Shown here: positions 51,055-62,880 of the stretch, piece after piece
Position numbering within the stretch: the stretch's first letter is position 1
Layout: each line of letters begins with the position of its first letter
DNA from: Fratercula arctica
Lineage: Eukaryota; Chordata; Aves; Charadriiformes; Alcidae
Length of the DNA stretch: 64,000 nucleotides
Assembly: GCA_947846985.1 (NCBI GenBank)
Contig: CANTUZ010000001.1
Location: 992,001-1,056,000 of the forward strand
Reading direction: 5' to 3'
Notes under the pieces: model-generated
The model's database searches: none
Told to the model about the DNA's origin: nothing
The model's input: the letters and a program-made list of their open reading frames with translations, nothing else
Position numbers and translations under genes: made by a program

Positions 51055-52385
51055 TAAACAAGTGCTGAGGGACCTGAGCAACGTCATTGTGAGGCCACTC
51101 TTGATGATAGTTAGAAGGTCATGGTGATGGGGGGAGGCCCCTGGGGACAGGAGGAAAGCAAACGTTAGGGCTGTCTTCAAGAAGGATAAGAAGGAAGATC
51201 CTGAGAAGCACAGACCAGTCAGCCTCACCTCCATTCCTGGTACAGTGATGGAGCAACTCACCCTGGAAACCCTTCCTGATGGACATGATGGACAAGAAGG
51301 TGATGGGGAGTAGTCAGCATGGATGTACGAAGGGGAAAGCAGTAGAGATTGTTCATCTTGACTTTAAGTTAGGCTCTTGACACCATCTCCTCTAACATCC
51401 TCCTAGCAGATAAAGTGCAGGCTGGAGAAGCGAAGTGGGGTTGAAAACTTCGAGCTCAAAGGTCATGACGAGCAGCAGACAGCCCAGAGGAGGCCTGCGG
51501 GGTACCACAGGGGACTGATACTGAAGGTATCAACAGGTTCATTAATGACCCTGATGATGAGCAAAGTGCACCCTCAGCCAGTCTGTAGGAGTTAGGAAAC
51601 TGGGAGGAGTGGCTGATAGGCCAGAGGGTCATGCTGCCATCCAGAGGGACCTGGGTGGGCTGGAGAAATGGGTTGGTAGGAACCTCCTGAAGTTCAACAA
51701 GCGCCAAGTCCTGCCCCTGGGGAGGAACAAGCTCCGGCACCAGCACAGGCTGGGGCCACCTGGCTGGAAAGCAGCTGGGCAGAGAAGGTGCTGGTGGGCA
51801 CCAAGCTGAGCATGAGCCAAGGTGGCCAAGGGTGTCCTGGGCTGCATGAGGAGGAGCATTGGCAGCAGGTCGAGGGAGGGGATCCCAGTACTCAGCACTG
51901 AGGAGACACATCTGGGGTCCAGTTCTGCACTCCCCAGGTCACAAGAGACATAGGCTTACTAGAGTGAGCACAGCAAAGGGCCAAGAAGGTGATGAATGGA
52001 CTGGTGCATCTCTCACATGAGAGCTGGGACTGTTCAGCCTGGGGAAGAGAAAGCTCGGCGGGATCTTATCAGTGTGTCAATATAGTTATGGGAGAGGAAG
52101 AAGATGGAGCCAGGCTCTTTCCAGTGGTGGCCAGTGACAGGACAAGAGTGGGCACAAACTGAAGCAGGAAATTCCAGTCAAAACCTAAGAAAAACCTTCA
52201 CTGTAACAGATACTGAGCACTGGAAGAGGCTGCCCAGAGAGGCTGTGGAATCTTCATCCTTGGAGATATTCAAACTCCAACCAAAGTCCTGGTAACTTGC
52301 TCTAGGTGATCCTGGTTTGAGCAAGGAGTTGGACCAGACGGTCCTCAGCCAACCTGAGGGATTTCATGGATCTATGATTCTACAA
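51055..52385 (+). mobile_element. Old, long CR1 LINE remnant, about 1.3 kb
   Basis: It reaches further 5' than any other copy here: a decayed RT N-terminal part (FKKDKKEDPEKHRPVSLTSI equivalent at about 51174-51233), a TVMEQLTLETL segment and an SLDFKL/F-AFDTI equivalent near 51356. It then shows the region after the catalytic site (51600-51830) and the 3' end gatttcatggatctatgatt. Many frameshifts and stops point to great age. Confidence 0.9.
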
Positions 52386-53439
52386 TACCCCAGCACCTTG
52401 ATGGGGAAACACAACTCTCCCCTCATTCCTTGTGACTATTACAGAGTATTTCTGGACCTAGATGCTTTAGGCAGGGGCAAAGATACCATTCTTCAAGGAA
52501 TGTGACGTACGAGACAGCAGCTGGATGTGGCCAGAGGAACACACGCCAGCAAAGAAACGCTGCTGAGCATCAGACGAGGCATCGTCAAAGCACTCGCAAT
52601 GTCTCTTGCTGTCAGTCGAGCACTGGGGAGAGCCCCGGGGAGGAGAAAACAACAGCTCTGCAGCACCCAGGAGGGCTCCTTCCAAGCGAACATGGTTGGG
52701 TCTACCCACAAGGCCAGCAGTGGCCAACGTCCTGGCTGCCAGCAGCATGGCAGGGTGACACACAGGGCTGGGACAGGCTGCGAAGGGCCTTCGCAGTGAA
52801 GGCAAGTGGGTTGTACCTGGGTTAATAAAGGGGGGACACACTCAGAGATGTGCAGACAATTTCTGGTGAACCCCTCCAGCCTCTTCTGGTTTCCAAGATT
52901 CTTCAAGCCTCCTCCTGCTCAGTTCCCCTGCTCAGGGTCTGTCCTTCTTCACAGCCCAGCTTCTGAGCCCCACGCCAGGTCTGAGATCATTAGAGTAGTT
53001 CAAACCTGAACTCTTCCCTCTGCATTAGCCCAATAAAGTAATATCAGGTACTTGCCGCTCAAACCTAAAGCTTGCAGGGATTCTTTGTACCTAAACTGCT
53101 GCTGTGTATTTGTCAAAAGGGAGTAAAAACCAAAAAAACCCAACACCAAAAACCCTGAGAACACAAGCGTGTCCTGAGAAATTAAACAAAATGGATCACA
53201 TAGCTCATTCCACTGCAAAACACCCCAAACCCCTCATCTGCAGTAGCACTGATACTGTGAGAACGGACAGGCCTGCAGGCACGGAAACACAAGTGCTACA
53301 GGTTGTGTTTTGCTGCCTTTGTCATGGTCCTGAACAACCTGCTGCGGGGCTTGAGGCTGCAGCATCTGCAGGGCTCCAAGGGCTGGGCTTGGAATTTGAG
53401 CTTGGAACTCAAACCTGCTCCTGAGTCTCCTGCCGAGAA

Positions 53440-53860
53440 TTCATAGAACCACAGAATGGTTTGGGTGGGAAGGGACCTTAAAGCCCACCCAGTGCCACCC
53501 CCTGCCCTGGGCAGGGACACCTCCCACCACACCAGCTTGCTCCAAGCCCCGTCCAACCTGGCCTTGAACCCCTCCAGGGATGGGGCAGCCACAGCTTCTC
53601 TGGGCAACCTGCGCCAGGGGCTCACCCCCCTCACAGCCAAGAATTTCTGCCTCAGATCTCAGCTCAATCTCCCCTCTTGCAGTGGAAAACCCTTCCCCCT
53701 TGTCCCATGGCTCCCCTCCCTCATCCAGAGTCCCTCCCCAGCTTTCCTGGAGCCCCTTGAGGGACTGGAAGGGGTTCCAAGGCCTCCGCGGAGCCTTCTC
53801 TTCTCCAGGCCGAACCCCCCCAACTCTCTCAGCCTGTCCCCACAGCAGAAGGGCTCCAGG
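53440..53860 (-). mobile_element. CR1 LINE fragment
   Basis: Antisense tip attcatagaaccacagaatg to cagcctgtccccacagcaga; contains the ORF2 C-terminus (FSRPNPPNSLSLSPQQ on the shadow strand). Near-identical to 10,0xx and 30,2xx copies at 9926 and 30158. Confidence 0.92.
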
Positions 53861-55061
53861 GAGGTTCGGTTTGACTATCTGCAGATGTCTGGAGCTCAGA
53901 GGAGGATGGAGGGCAGGAATACACCCACTGTGCTCCACATCCTGGCCTGGGGTGCGCAGGAGTGCCGGTTCCCCAAGGATCAGTGCCTGCCTGGGCTCTG
54001 GTTACCTGCATTTCAGTGGCAGTTCTGGAGCAGGATCAGCCTCAGAAGGCGTCTGGGCTCTATGGCAAAGCTCCCCTATCGCCTGCAGAAAGCGGAACCT
54101 TTTAATGCTGCCTATTTCACGCAGTAGATTTAAATACTGACATAATAAAAGCTCCCTCTAAAAGGAAGAGACTCCCATCGCCACCGAGCTGGAGACCCTG
54201 CCTTCCTTCCTCCAAGCCCAACACAAAGGCCCCAGAATCGATCGTGCCGCCAGTAGCAACTGGTGCAGGCTGTGGATGTGAGCTCCCACCCACTCCTTCC
54301 CAAAAAAAAACCCCGGTATTTATGGTGTCACCTCAGGTCAGGAGGCTGTGAAATGTCACCGGCAACTGCCCGAAAGGACAACAGAGCAGTGACTTCGTCT
54401 CGCGGTCTGCTGGGCACACACACGCTGACCACAAGGCGAGAAGGTCCTGGAGGGGTCAAGCGAGTCACTGAATGGGCCACAAAAGGCCAGGGACGTGGGG
54501 TGAGGGGCAAGCAGACGGGGGGCTTCCCTTAAAAAACCCCTTGCTGCACAAGGGGGTGGGTGGTTGAGCAGAGAGGGGCCTTGGCGGTTAATGGCTTTGG
54601 CCCTGAGGGCAGGGCGCCAGGCGAAGGAAGTGTTGGGGAGAGTAAATGGGGAGTTAGTAAAAAGGCAGGTGATGTAAAAAGGGAGCGAGGGGAGGCTGTT
54701 CCATGTCAGCAAACAGGAGACATCCTACGCGGATGTCAATGGCAGAGCCCATGGGGAAATTACCCTCACAAAGGGCCCTGGGGGCAGGCAAGGCTCCGAG
54801 AGGTGTTCGATCTCCACTTCTGAGACCTTCGGCTGTGTATTCATCGTGGATTAGACTGACAAGGATGCGGGGACCCCCGCTTTGTTATCGGGCAGGACTG
54901 GGAGGAGGGGGACACCCCCAGTCATTGCTGTGAAACCCTCATGTCAGGCGCCGAAGGGATCTCCAGCCCGATAGGTGGATGCAGAGGCCAGGGAAGGGTC
55001 TGCCCACGCGGGACGATCCACCTGACAAAGAGCGGGGATGCGTTCGATTTAGCAAGTAAAT

Positions 55062-55680
55062 CCTTGAAGGCCAACAGCGTCCTGGCCTGTGTCAGGAACA
55101 GTGTGGCCAGCAGGACCGGGGCAGTGATGGTCCCCCTGTACTGGGTACTGGTGAGGCCCCACCTCAAGTGCTGTGTCCAGTTTTGGGCCCCTCACCACAA
55201 AAAAGCCACTGAGGTGCTGGAGCGTGTCCAGAGAAGGGCAACGGAGCTGGTGAGGGGTCTGGAGCACAAGTCTTGTGAGGAGCGGCTGAGGGAGCTCGGG
55301 GTGTTCAGCCTGGAGAAAAGGAGGCTGAGGGGAGACCTTCTCGCTCCCCACAGCTCCCTGAAAGGAGGGTGTAGCCAGGGGGGGTCAGCCTCTTCTCCCA
55401 AGGAACAGGCCATGGGACAAGAGGAAACAGCCTCAAGTTGCACCAGGGGAGGTTTAGGATGGATATGAGGAAAAATGTCTTCCCGTAAAGGGTTGTTAAG
55501 CACTGGAAGAGGCTGCCCAGGGCAGTGTTGGAGTTGCCATCCCTGGAGAGATTTAAAAGCCGGGCAGACGTGGTGCTGAGGGACATGGGTTAGTGGTGGC
55601 TTTGTCAGTGTTGGGTTGATGGTTGGACTCGAAGATCTGAAAGGTCCCTTCCAACCAAAACAATTCTATGATTTTATGAC
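55062..55680 (+). mobile_element. CR1 LINE fragment, well preserved
   Basis: The open frame encodes [40 protein letters not shown] and [20 protein letters not shown], continuing [20 protein letters not shown]. The 3' tip is acaattctatgattttatga. It is the same subfamily as 49495-50275, which lies in opposite orientation 4.8 kb away. Confidence 0.95.
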
Positions 55681-55899
55681 AAATTCTCATCAGAACCACA
55701 ATCACAAAAGGTCGGTGGATGCTGCGGATGGGCTGGGGAATATGGATGAATCGGAAGAACATTGCAAACCCTGGGGTCCTACAAGGGCTTTCGCACCATG
55801 GCCCATGTGGAGGGTCGTGCTGGTGGAGGGCTGGTGCCAGGGTCCAAGCGCCGGGACATGCTCCTGTCTCTGCACGATGACGATTTTCACTTGGAAATG

Positions 55900-55945
55900 C
55901 ATTAGAATTGCCTAGGTTGGAAGGGACCTTTCAGTCCCTTCTTAG
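55900..55945 (-). mobile_element. Short CR1 3' tail
   Basis: attagaattgcctaggttgg plus aagggacctttcagtc; about 45 bp of antisense CR1 3' end. Confidence 0.7.
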
Positions 55946-57049
55946 CGTGGACTCTCCCGAATCTGTATCCAGAAGGATTTCCATGAGGCTGGATGAAGAA
56001 GAGAACGGTGCTGAGTGACAGTCACATTTCAGTGCTACGGCTGGCTAAATTCAGAATTTTCACTTGGATTTGGTACACAATTCCTTCGGTTGTACTCACA
56101 CACAGTGCTGCAGGCTGCTACACATTGGTTTTTTTTCTGAGATCTGAGTGAGTTCTTCTGAGCTGGGACACTCTGCCAGGAACAGAGAGCCCTCTGTGAG
56201 CGTCGGGCAGAGAAACAGTCGTCCGCGAGGATGGCAGCGGCTCCAGCGCAGACACAGAAACGGCTTTAGAACGAAAAACAGTCTTCTCTATGAAGAGAGG
56301 CCTGGATGGTAACAGCACTCAGACAGCTGAGCAGGGGCCAGATGCAGAAATGAGCTGGACTTGCTACTTGCAGTTATTTATTCAGCACGGCGAGATTATT
56401 TAGTGCCAACTTCCCTATTTGCACCCATATTTTCCCTGTGCTGAGGATCCCAGGCAGCTCCCTTGGTGCTTTCTATCAGCTAATAACACATGTCTCTTGC
56501 AGGGGGACTTCCAAAGGCAGAAGGAAGCAGCGGCTATCTTTGGAAAAAGTGTTATTCCAGCTTTTCCCCAGAGAAAACACAACAAACTGAAGAAGACCTC
56601 TCAGCCTCCCGCTGGCTCTGCCATCGCCTTCTCTCCCTCCTGGCCACAACGTCCCTCTGTCCTGGCTGACGCTGTGCCTGTGCCCCTGCAGCACCTTCCC
56701 AGCGGGCTGTCCCTCTGCCCTCACGGCTGGGCCGTTTTAGGCGTTTTTAGAGAGAAAACACTGCTGTTGAGATTCATCCCGTCTTGCAGCCCCAAGAGCC
56801 ACAGCCTCACCCAGCTGTGACGGGGACTTTTCCATGCCAGCGCTTGGACCTCGCTGCCTCTCTCTGTCCCACCACGGAGCCTCTCCTGCCTGTTGCACCC
56901 ACCATCGGAGCCCGTCCTGCTCTGTGCGTCCATAAATCATGGCTCAGGGGGGAAAAGCTCACTCCTCTCCTCCCATAGGTGTTCCTGCCTGTGACCGCGG
57001 GCTCTTGGAGGGGCTGCTGGAGTGGTTTGTCCTGACCATCAGAGCCCTT

Positions 57050-57452
57050 CACAGAATTCTAAGGGTTGGCAAGGACCTCTGGAGACCATCCAGTCCCACC
57101 CCTTGCCAGAACAGGGTCACCCAGAGCAGGTTGGAGACAGGTTTGGGATATCTCCAGGGCAGGAGACTCCACACCTTTCTGGGCAGCTTGTGCCAGGGCT
57201 CTGCCACCCTCAAAATGAACTTGTCCTTATTTTCTTCACTCCGGTTTGTGCCCGTTGCCCCTTGTCCTGTCCCCAGGCACCACTGAGAAGAGTCTGGCCC
57301 CATCCTCTTGCCCCCCGCCCTTTAGCTCTTGCTGAGCGTTGATGAGATCCCCTCTCACTCTGCTCTTCTCCAGGCGGAACAGCCCCAGGGCTCTCAGCCT
57401 TTCCTCAGCACAGAGATGCTCCAGCCCCTCCGCATCTCCAGAGCCCTTGGCC
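57050..57452 (-). mobile_element. CR1 LINE fragment
   Basis: Antisense tip cacagaattctaagggttgg to ccgcatctccagagccc. On the minus strand it encodes [20 protein letters not shown]. Same subfamily as 14683, 33935 and 62098. Confidence 0.93.
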
Positions 57453-58349
57453 AAGCAGAAGCTGAGGACCTGCAGCTGGAGCCCGCAGCCGACGTGCAGT
57501 GTGTCAGGAGTGTGGAGAATGTGCCAGGTTCAACGCAATTGCAGTACTGACGCACGCTGCCAACACGGAGCAGATCTGCCGCGTCAGACAAATGCTCTGG
57601 ACCGCACACGGGGCAGTATTTTCATCTGAGGACTTCCCAGTCACACACTCCCACAGCCTCTGAGCAGCTCCTTGCTTTTTCAGCTCCCTTCTCCACCAGC
57701 ATCCCTGGCTAAATCCATTTGCAATAGGTCTTCTCTCGCTGCCTCCTTTTTGGGGGTTAATTTCTGGCCCGGAGACAGGGCTCTGCTCTCTGGCAGGCTC
57801 CTGGAGAGAAGTCCTGACCCGGAGTTAACAGCGGAATTCAGTGGTATTGAATCTCAGCCTCGCACTCTTGTTTTTCTCTTTGTGAAAGATAACGAGCATA
57901 TGGTATAGATGACTATCAGGGTTCAGCATTCTGAACCTACAATTATTTTTCTCCATCTCTTCTGGGAATGTTTAGCCTTCACGGATGCTACTCTCCATTA
58001 TCTTTTTAGCTGCTTTCTTAAGGAATGAGCCTTATGTGACCCCATCATACAATTAGCTGCCTGCCTGCTTCCCTCGGATTAACTCCTGAGCTCCCGAGAT
58101 GCCCACACTGGGAAGATGAAGACATTCCTAAAAGTTTTGCAAAAATCAGCAGCTGACTGGGGAGAGGCCAGAGAGTCCCTGTGCTGCAGGGACAGGCTGC
58201 CAGTGTTCAGCGCTTGGCAGCAGGCTGCTGGCGAGCACACAGATGAAAGCAGGCACAGCATTGCTGCTTTTTGCTCGTTCTGAGATGCCGCGGGTGCCAC
58301 TGCACGGAGGAGAGGAGCTGAAATGATCATAGGAGGAGTGCCAGGGACA

Positions 58350-58655
58350 AAGGGAGGGACTCTGGATGAGGGAGGGGAGCCATGGGACGAGGGGGAAGGG
58401 TTTTCCACTGCAAGAGGGGAGACTGGGATGAGATCTGAGGCAGAAATTCTTGGCTGTGAGGGGGGTGAGCCCCTGGCGCAGGTTGCCCAGAGAAGCTGTG
58501 GCTGCCCCATGCCTGGAGGGGTTCAAGGCCAGGTTGGACGGGGCTTGGAGCAAGCTGGTCTGGTGGGAGGTGTCCCTGCCCAGGGCAGGGGGTGGCACTG
58601 GGTGGGCTTTAAGGTCCCTTCCCACCCAAACCATTCTGTGATCTATGAAGAAACC
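58350..58655 (+). mobile_element. CR1 3' fragment
   Basis: Starts gggactctggatgagggagg and ends ccattctgtgatctatgaag. A second CR1 begins about 20 bp later in the same orientation. Confidence 0.92.
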
Positions 58656-58673
58656 AACCCCCACCTCTCTAGA

Positions 58674-58921
58674 ACCTGAAAGGAGGGTGTAGCCAGGGAG
58701 GGTCGGTTTCTTCTCCCAAGGAACAGGCGATGGGACAAGAGGAAACAGCCTCAAGTTGCACCAAGGGAGGTTTAGGATGGATATTAGGAAAAATGTCGTC
58801 ACCGAAAGGGTTGTCAAGCATTGGAAGAGGCTGCCCAGGGCAGTGGTGGAGTCGCCATCCCTGGAGGGATTTAAAAGCCGGGCAGACGTGGTGCTGAGGG
58901 ACATGGGTTAGTGGTGGGTTT
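58674..58921 (+). mobile_element. CR1, left part of an interrupted copy
   Basis: Plus strand from cctgaaaggagggtgtagcc to gacatgggttagtggtgggt. The sequence that should follow (ttgtcagtgttg) resumes only at 59005, after an inserted CR1. Confidence 0.92.
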
Positions 58922-59004
58922 CACAGAATCATAGAATCATAGAATGTGTTGGGTTGGAAGGGAGATTTAGAGGTCATCTAGTCCAACCTCCCTGCAGTAA
59001 GCAG
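58922..59004 (-). mobile_element. CR1 3' fragment nested in another CR1
   Basis: Antisense tip cacagaatcatagaatcata through ggtcatctagtccaacctcc to gcagtaagca. It splits the host copy and is flanked by ggttt on both sides. Confidence 0.9.
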
Positions 59005-59092
59005 GTTTGTCAGTGTTGCGTTGATGGTTGGACCAAAGGTCCCTTCCAGTCCAGGCAATTGTATGATTCTACGATTCTGTGATTCTATGAAA
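59005..59092 (+). mobile_element. CR1, right part of the interrupted copy
   Basis: tttgtcagtgttgcgttgat through to gattctacgattctgtgatt; it is the 3' end missing from 58674-58921. Confidence 0.9.
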
Positions 59093-59349
59093 TCCAAGGG
59101 AAGCAGAACTCCACTGACTAGCTCTGCGGTCTGCAGAACAACATGCACTGCAGGCAGACGCGGCTAATTTCGCAGCACCACGCACATCTCGGTAGATGTT
59201 CCACAGGCTCCAGTTCTGGGTAACAGCGTAACAGAGACACAAATGTCATCCTGGTAAGGAGCAGCAGGAGGGTAAACCTAAAAAACTGTTGTCATGGTAG
59301 CACATCTCTATTCTGTCGGCTAAATGCATCTTCTTCTCTACCTCCGCTA

Positions 59350-59560
59350 GTGCTGATGAGCTTTTTCCTCATGAAGATGCTCAAGTATCGCAACAGGTTG
59401 CCCAGAGAGACTGGGCAGTGTCCATCCTTGGTGGTTTTTGCTGGCTAAAGCCCTGAGTTACCTGGTTTGGCCCCACAACTGACCCTGCTCTGAACAGGAG
59501 GCTGGACTAGAGACCATCCAATGTCTCTTCCAACCCAAACGGTGCTATAAGCCTATAAAT
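59350..59560 (+). mobile_element. Old CR1 3' fragment
   Basis: caacaggttgcccagagaga, accctgctctgaacaggagg and the decayed tip cggtgctataagcctataaa; plus strand. Confidence 0.75.
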
Positions 59561-59576
59561 GTTCATCTCTTTAGTA

Positions 59577-59632
59577 TCATACAATTGTTTAGGTTGGAAG
59601 AGATCCTTAAGATCATGGAGTCCAACTGTAAG
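59577..59632 (-). mobile_element. Short CR1 3' tail
   Basis: tatcatacaattgtttaggt plus gatcatggagtccaactgt. It contributes the start of the 131-codon open frame at 59585-59980. Confidence 0.75.
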
Positions 59633-60240
59633 GATCTCTATGGATCTGTAATCTCGGGCCAGGAGTACACAGGAGATGCCAGTACAGCAGGACCACCAGA
59701 AGAAGGGCTCTGTGATCTAACCGGGAGGAGCAATAACCGCACAAGCTCATTTCCACCAATACCCACAAGAGCTGCAATGCCAAGGAACCAACAGCACCTG
59801 AGCCCCAATCATTTAACGTGGGTACCAGCACCTACCCAGTGCCTTGTCTACAGAGCAGATCCATTCCCAGTTAAGCAGAGTCTCTTTAATTCCACGTACA
59901 CAAGGGATATGAGAGATACACAGAGCGCAAACTGCGAAAGGGAAGCGTTCAAAATACTGATCAGAGAGACCAGGGGATAAATCCCCGCTGAACCGCAGGA
60001 AGAAAGGGAAGACTCAATGGTTAAGATGAGAACAGCCACCAGAAGTACGTGAGAAAAACCACTGGAGAAGAACGGGAACACAGAAACTAAACAATAAAGA
60101 AATTAAAGCAAACAGTAAATCACATCTAACCCTGAGAACAAAAGAGCGTGGTCCTTGTCTGAGCCTGACCGTTCTGTGGGTCAGGCCTGTTCAGAAGATG
60201 TGTTCCTGGCCCAAGAGCCAGTTGGAACTATAAAACTCAC

Positions 60241-60369
60241 CTCCATCCAGCAGCAGTTTGACCGTCAGGTAGTCATCAGCCAGTACCGCGTAGTGTAGAG
60301 CCGTGCAGCCCTTGAAATTGGCTCGGATGTTCAAGCGGTTGTTGAAGTCATCCTCCCGGGTCACAAGGA
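60241..60369 (-). CDS. CLPB: CLPB internal exon: ankyrin repeat
   Basis: This is the 5'-most CLPB exon in the window, 129 nt. It begins with the last two bases of a split codon, then 42 codons starting [12 protein letters not shown], then one base of a Gly codon. The residues [20 protein letters not shown] form an ankyrin helix-turn-helix with the typical TALHYAV core. The human protein has nearly the same stretch after its first ankyrin repeats. The acceptor is a C/T-rich tract ending in cag and the donor is GAG/gtgagt. CLPB is an ATP-driven disaggregase of the mitochondrial intermembrane space; its ankyrin region is needed for disaggregation and takes part in higher-order assembly. I did not find the alternative exon that human CLPB can insert just before VLVTREDD; either it lies outside the window or this species lacks it. 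Confidence 0.96.
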
Positions 60370-60702
60370 CTGCAGGGGGAGAAGAATGAAAGCTCAGCGC
60401 ATTGGGACAAAGCAAAGAACTGTCTGAACGTGCACCAGCAGCATGGACCATCACCACCGGTCTGGAAGTGATCTTTTCCAGGAGACCATCAGGACCTCGG
60501 TGGGGGTTTCTGCTGGCTGTTGTCCCCACTCCACTGAGCAGCAAGTTTCCACAAACCCCGGCCACTGCCTTCAATGCATCCAGGCCAGGGAGGAGGTGGT
60601 TGGAGAAGCCCGAGAGAAGACCTCTCAGCCTTGTTCCAACCACAGCCCCTGTGCACCTTCAAAGTGAAATCAGGATCCAACACAAGCGAGCAATACAGAG
60701 AC

Positions 60703-60827
60703 TTTGTTGCCTAGAGAAGCCGTGGCTGCCCCGTCCCTGGACAGGTTCAAGGCCAGGTTGGACGGGGCTTGGCACAACCTGGGCTGGTGGGAGGTGTCCC
60801 TGTCCATGGGTTGGAACTAGGTGATCA
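60703..60827 (+). mobile_element. CR1, left part of an interrupted copy
   Basis: Plus strand from ttgcctagagaagccgtggc to gggttggaactaggtgatc. The 3' continuation is found at 61052 after an inserted CR1. Confidence 0.9.
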
Positions 60828-61051
60828 CAGAATTATAGAATTGTCGAGGTTGGAAGGGACCTTTCAGATCATCTAGTCCACCCATCAACCTAACTCTGAC
60901 AAAAACCATCACTAATCTAAACTGTATCTCTAAGCATCACATCTACCTGTCTTTTAAATCCCTCCATCCCTATATACTATCCATCCTAAACATCCCCTGC
61001 TGCAACTTGAGGCCATTTCCTCCTGTTTGATCACCTGTTCCTTGGCAGAAG
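60828..61051 (-). mobile_element. CR1 fragment nested in another CR1
   Basis: Antisense tip acagaattatagaattgtcg to ttggcagaagagaccgaga. The host repeats tgatc at both junctions. Internal stretch ccatccctatatactatcca is shortened relative to the 49495 copy. Confidence 0.9.
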
Positions 61052-61108
61052 AGACCGAGAATGATCTTTAAGGTCCCTTCCAACCCAAACCATTCTATGA
61101 TTACATGA
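61052..61108 (+). mobile_element. CR1, right part of the interrupted copy
   Basis: tgatctttaaggtcccttcc to the tip attctatgattacatgattc; completes 60703-60827. Confidence 0.9.
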
Positions 61109-62097
61109 TTCTATGACTCCTGCCTTTTGTTCCCCTTTTCCTGTCCAGATAACAACCATTCAATGCCGCCTCCACACCACCTTCCTCCCCCAGCCAAAAC
61201 ACGACCCCATCAGCCTGCACCAAAACCCACAAGCCACAATCAAGAGAGAAGAGCCGGAGAGGCTGAGGGACGCCAGTGTGGCGGGTCCTGGGGACATCAG
61301 CCAGCTGGGAATGCCTGTGGATCTCCTGGGAGTCACACTAAGCTTCCCTTATCTCACCGCTCCCATTGTGCCCATCTCCTCCAGGAGCTGCCTCCTCCAC
61401 TTCCCAGAAAACTCAAGAAGCAGCCATTTAAAGCAGGAATTCTTCTAAAAATACTTCCTTCATTCACTGAAAAGTCATACAGGTCAACGAGCTGCAGAGC
61501 AAGATACTCGTCTCCGTTCTGCTCCTGTCCATATCTACCTCCTTGCCATAGTTGGTTTCACGTCGAACCCAGGTGTTCTTTGGGATTTGGAGTTTTTATT
61601 CTGTGTTTGCTTGGCCACCGGTACAGCGTGCTCTGGGAGGGGTATTCCTTAACGCTACCGGGATGGGAATAGTTCATAATAACACATTTTACCACTCACT
61701 AGAAAGCCTGGAATCCCCTGAGCAAATGCAATTACACCGAGCCCTGGCAGGTTGTGTGAAATCAGACCTAGAAATTGTGATGTTTCTTTCAACAGAAACC
61801 AACGTTTCCTAAAGCTGATTAATTATAATTTTTTTCCTCCCTTGAGCTCTGGTACTGAATGCCAACACCCAGGGATACCCCGCGAAAGGGCAAACCCAAC
61901 GACTTGTGCTTGCAGGGCAGAGCAATGCTGGGCCAAGGTGCTCCCAGGAGGACAGGAGAAGGACGGTGTGGGGAGAGATACACTGAAACACTCAGTCTTC
62001 CCGACCAGGTGCAAAATTAGAGTTTGGACCGCAAAAAAATGGAATATCGGGGAATGCATTAAATCAAACTGATGTACAGAGGCAAAGGAGGGAAGGC

Positions 62098-62880
62098 AGC
62101 TCTGCAGAGAGGGACCAATGGAGTTCAACACGGGCAAGTGTAGGGTGCTGCACCTCGGGAGGAACAACCCACCGCACCAGTACAGGTTGGGGCTGACCTG
62201 CTGGAGAGCAGCTCTGCAGAGAGGGACCTGGGAGTCCTGGGGGACAACAGGTTGCCCACAAGCCAGCCATGTGCTCTGGTGGCCAAGAAGGCCAATGGTC
62301 TCCTGGGGGGCATCAAGAAAAGCGTGGCCAGCAGGTGGAGGGAGGTCATCCTCCCCCTCTGCTCTGCCCTGGGGAGGCCACAGCTGGAGCACTGGGTCCA
62401 GTTCTGGGCTCCCCAGTTCCAGAAGGACAGGGAACTGCTGGAGAGAGTCCAGCGGAGGCTCCAGAGATGCGGAGGGGCTGGAGCATCTCTGTGCTGAGGA
62501 AAGGCTGAGAGCCCTGGGGCTGTTCCGCCTGGAGAAGAGCAGAGTGAGAGGGGATCTCATCAATGCTCAGCAAGAGCTAAAGGACGGGGGGCAAGAGGAT
62601 GGGGCCAGACTCTTCTCAGTGGTGCCTGGGGACAGGACAAGGGGCAACGGGCACAAACCGGAGTGAAGAAAATAAGGACAAGTTCGTTGTGAGGGTGTCA
62701 GAGCCCTGGCACAGGCTGCCCAGAGAGGTGGTGGAGTCTCCGTCTCTGGACACATTCCCAACCCTCCTGGACGCGTTCCTGTGCAACCTGCTCTGGGTGA
62801 CCCTGTTCTGGCAAGGGGTTGGACTGAATGGTCTCCAGAGGTCCCTTCCCATCACTGCCAGTCTGGGATTCTGTAATGTC
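62098..62880 (+). mobile_element. CR1 LINE fragment, about 780 bp
   Basis: Encodes [40 protein letters not shown] and [19 protein letters not shown] with breaks; decayed 3' tip gccagtctgggattctgtaa. The first 20 bases (gcagctctgcagagagggac) duplicate a stretch that normally lies about 110 bp further inside (62209). Confidence 0.93.

Larger units (their letters stand above)
35495..60240 (-). other. CLPB: CLPB 24.7-kb intron inside the ankyrin region
   Basis: This is the largest intron in the window and splits one ankyrin repeat. The part at 35.5-41 kb is CR1-poor: one CR1 at 37203-37436, an AT-rich block at 37600-38440 and a purine-rich minisatellite at 38548-38977. Positions 38980-41235 have no recognised element except a 31-bp duplication at 40294-40355. 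From 41.2 to 60 kb CR1 pieces come every 1-2 kb, with gaps at 43325-44480, 45975-47130 (AT-rich, unique), 52390-53435, 53865-55060, 55950-57045 and 57455-58345 that hold nothing I recognise. Positions 59635-60235 are unique with a 131-codon open frame of unknown meaning. Confidence 0.85.

Noticed and set aside
61127..61672. 181-codon plus-strand open frame
   Set aside because: Pro/His/Ser-rich with no domain; overlaps a second unrelated frame and lies in a CLPB intron.
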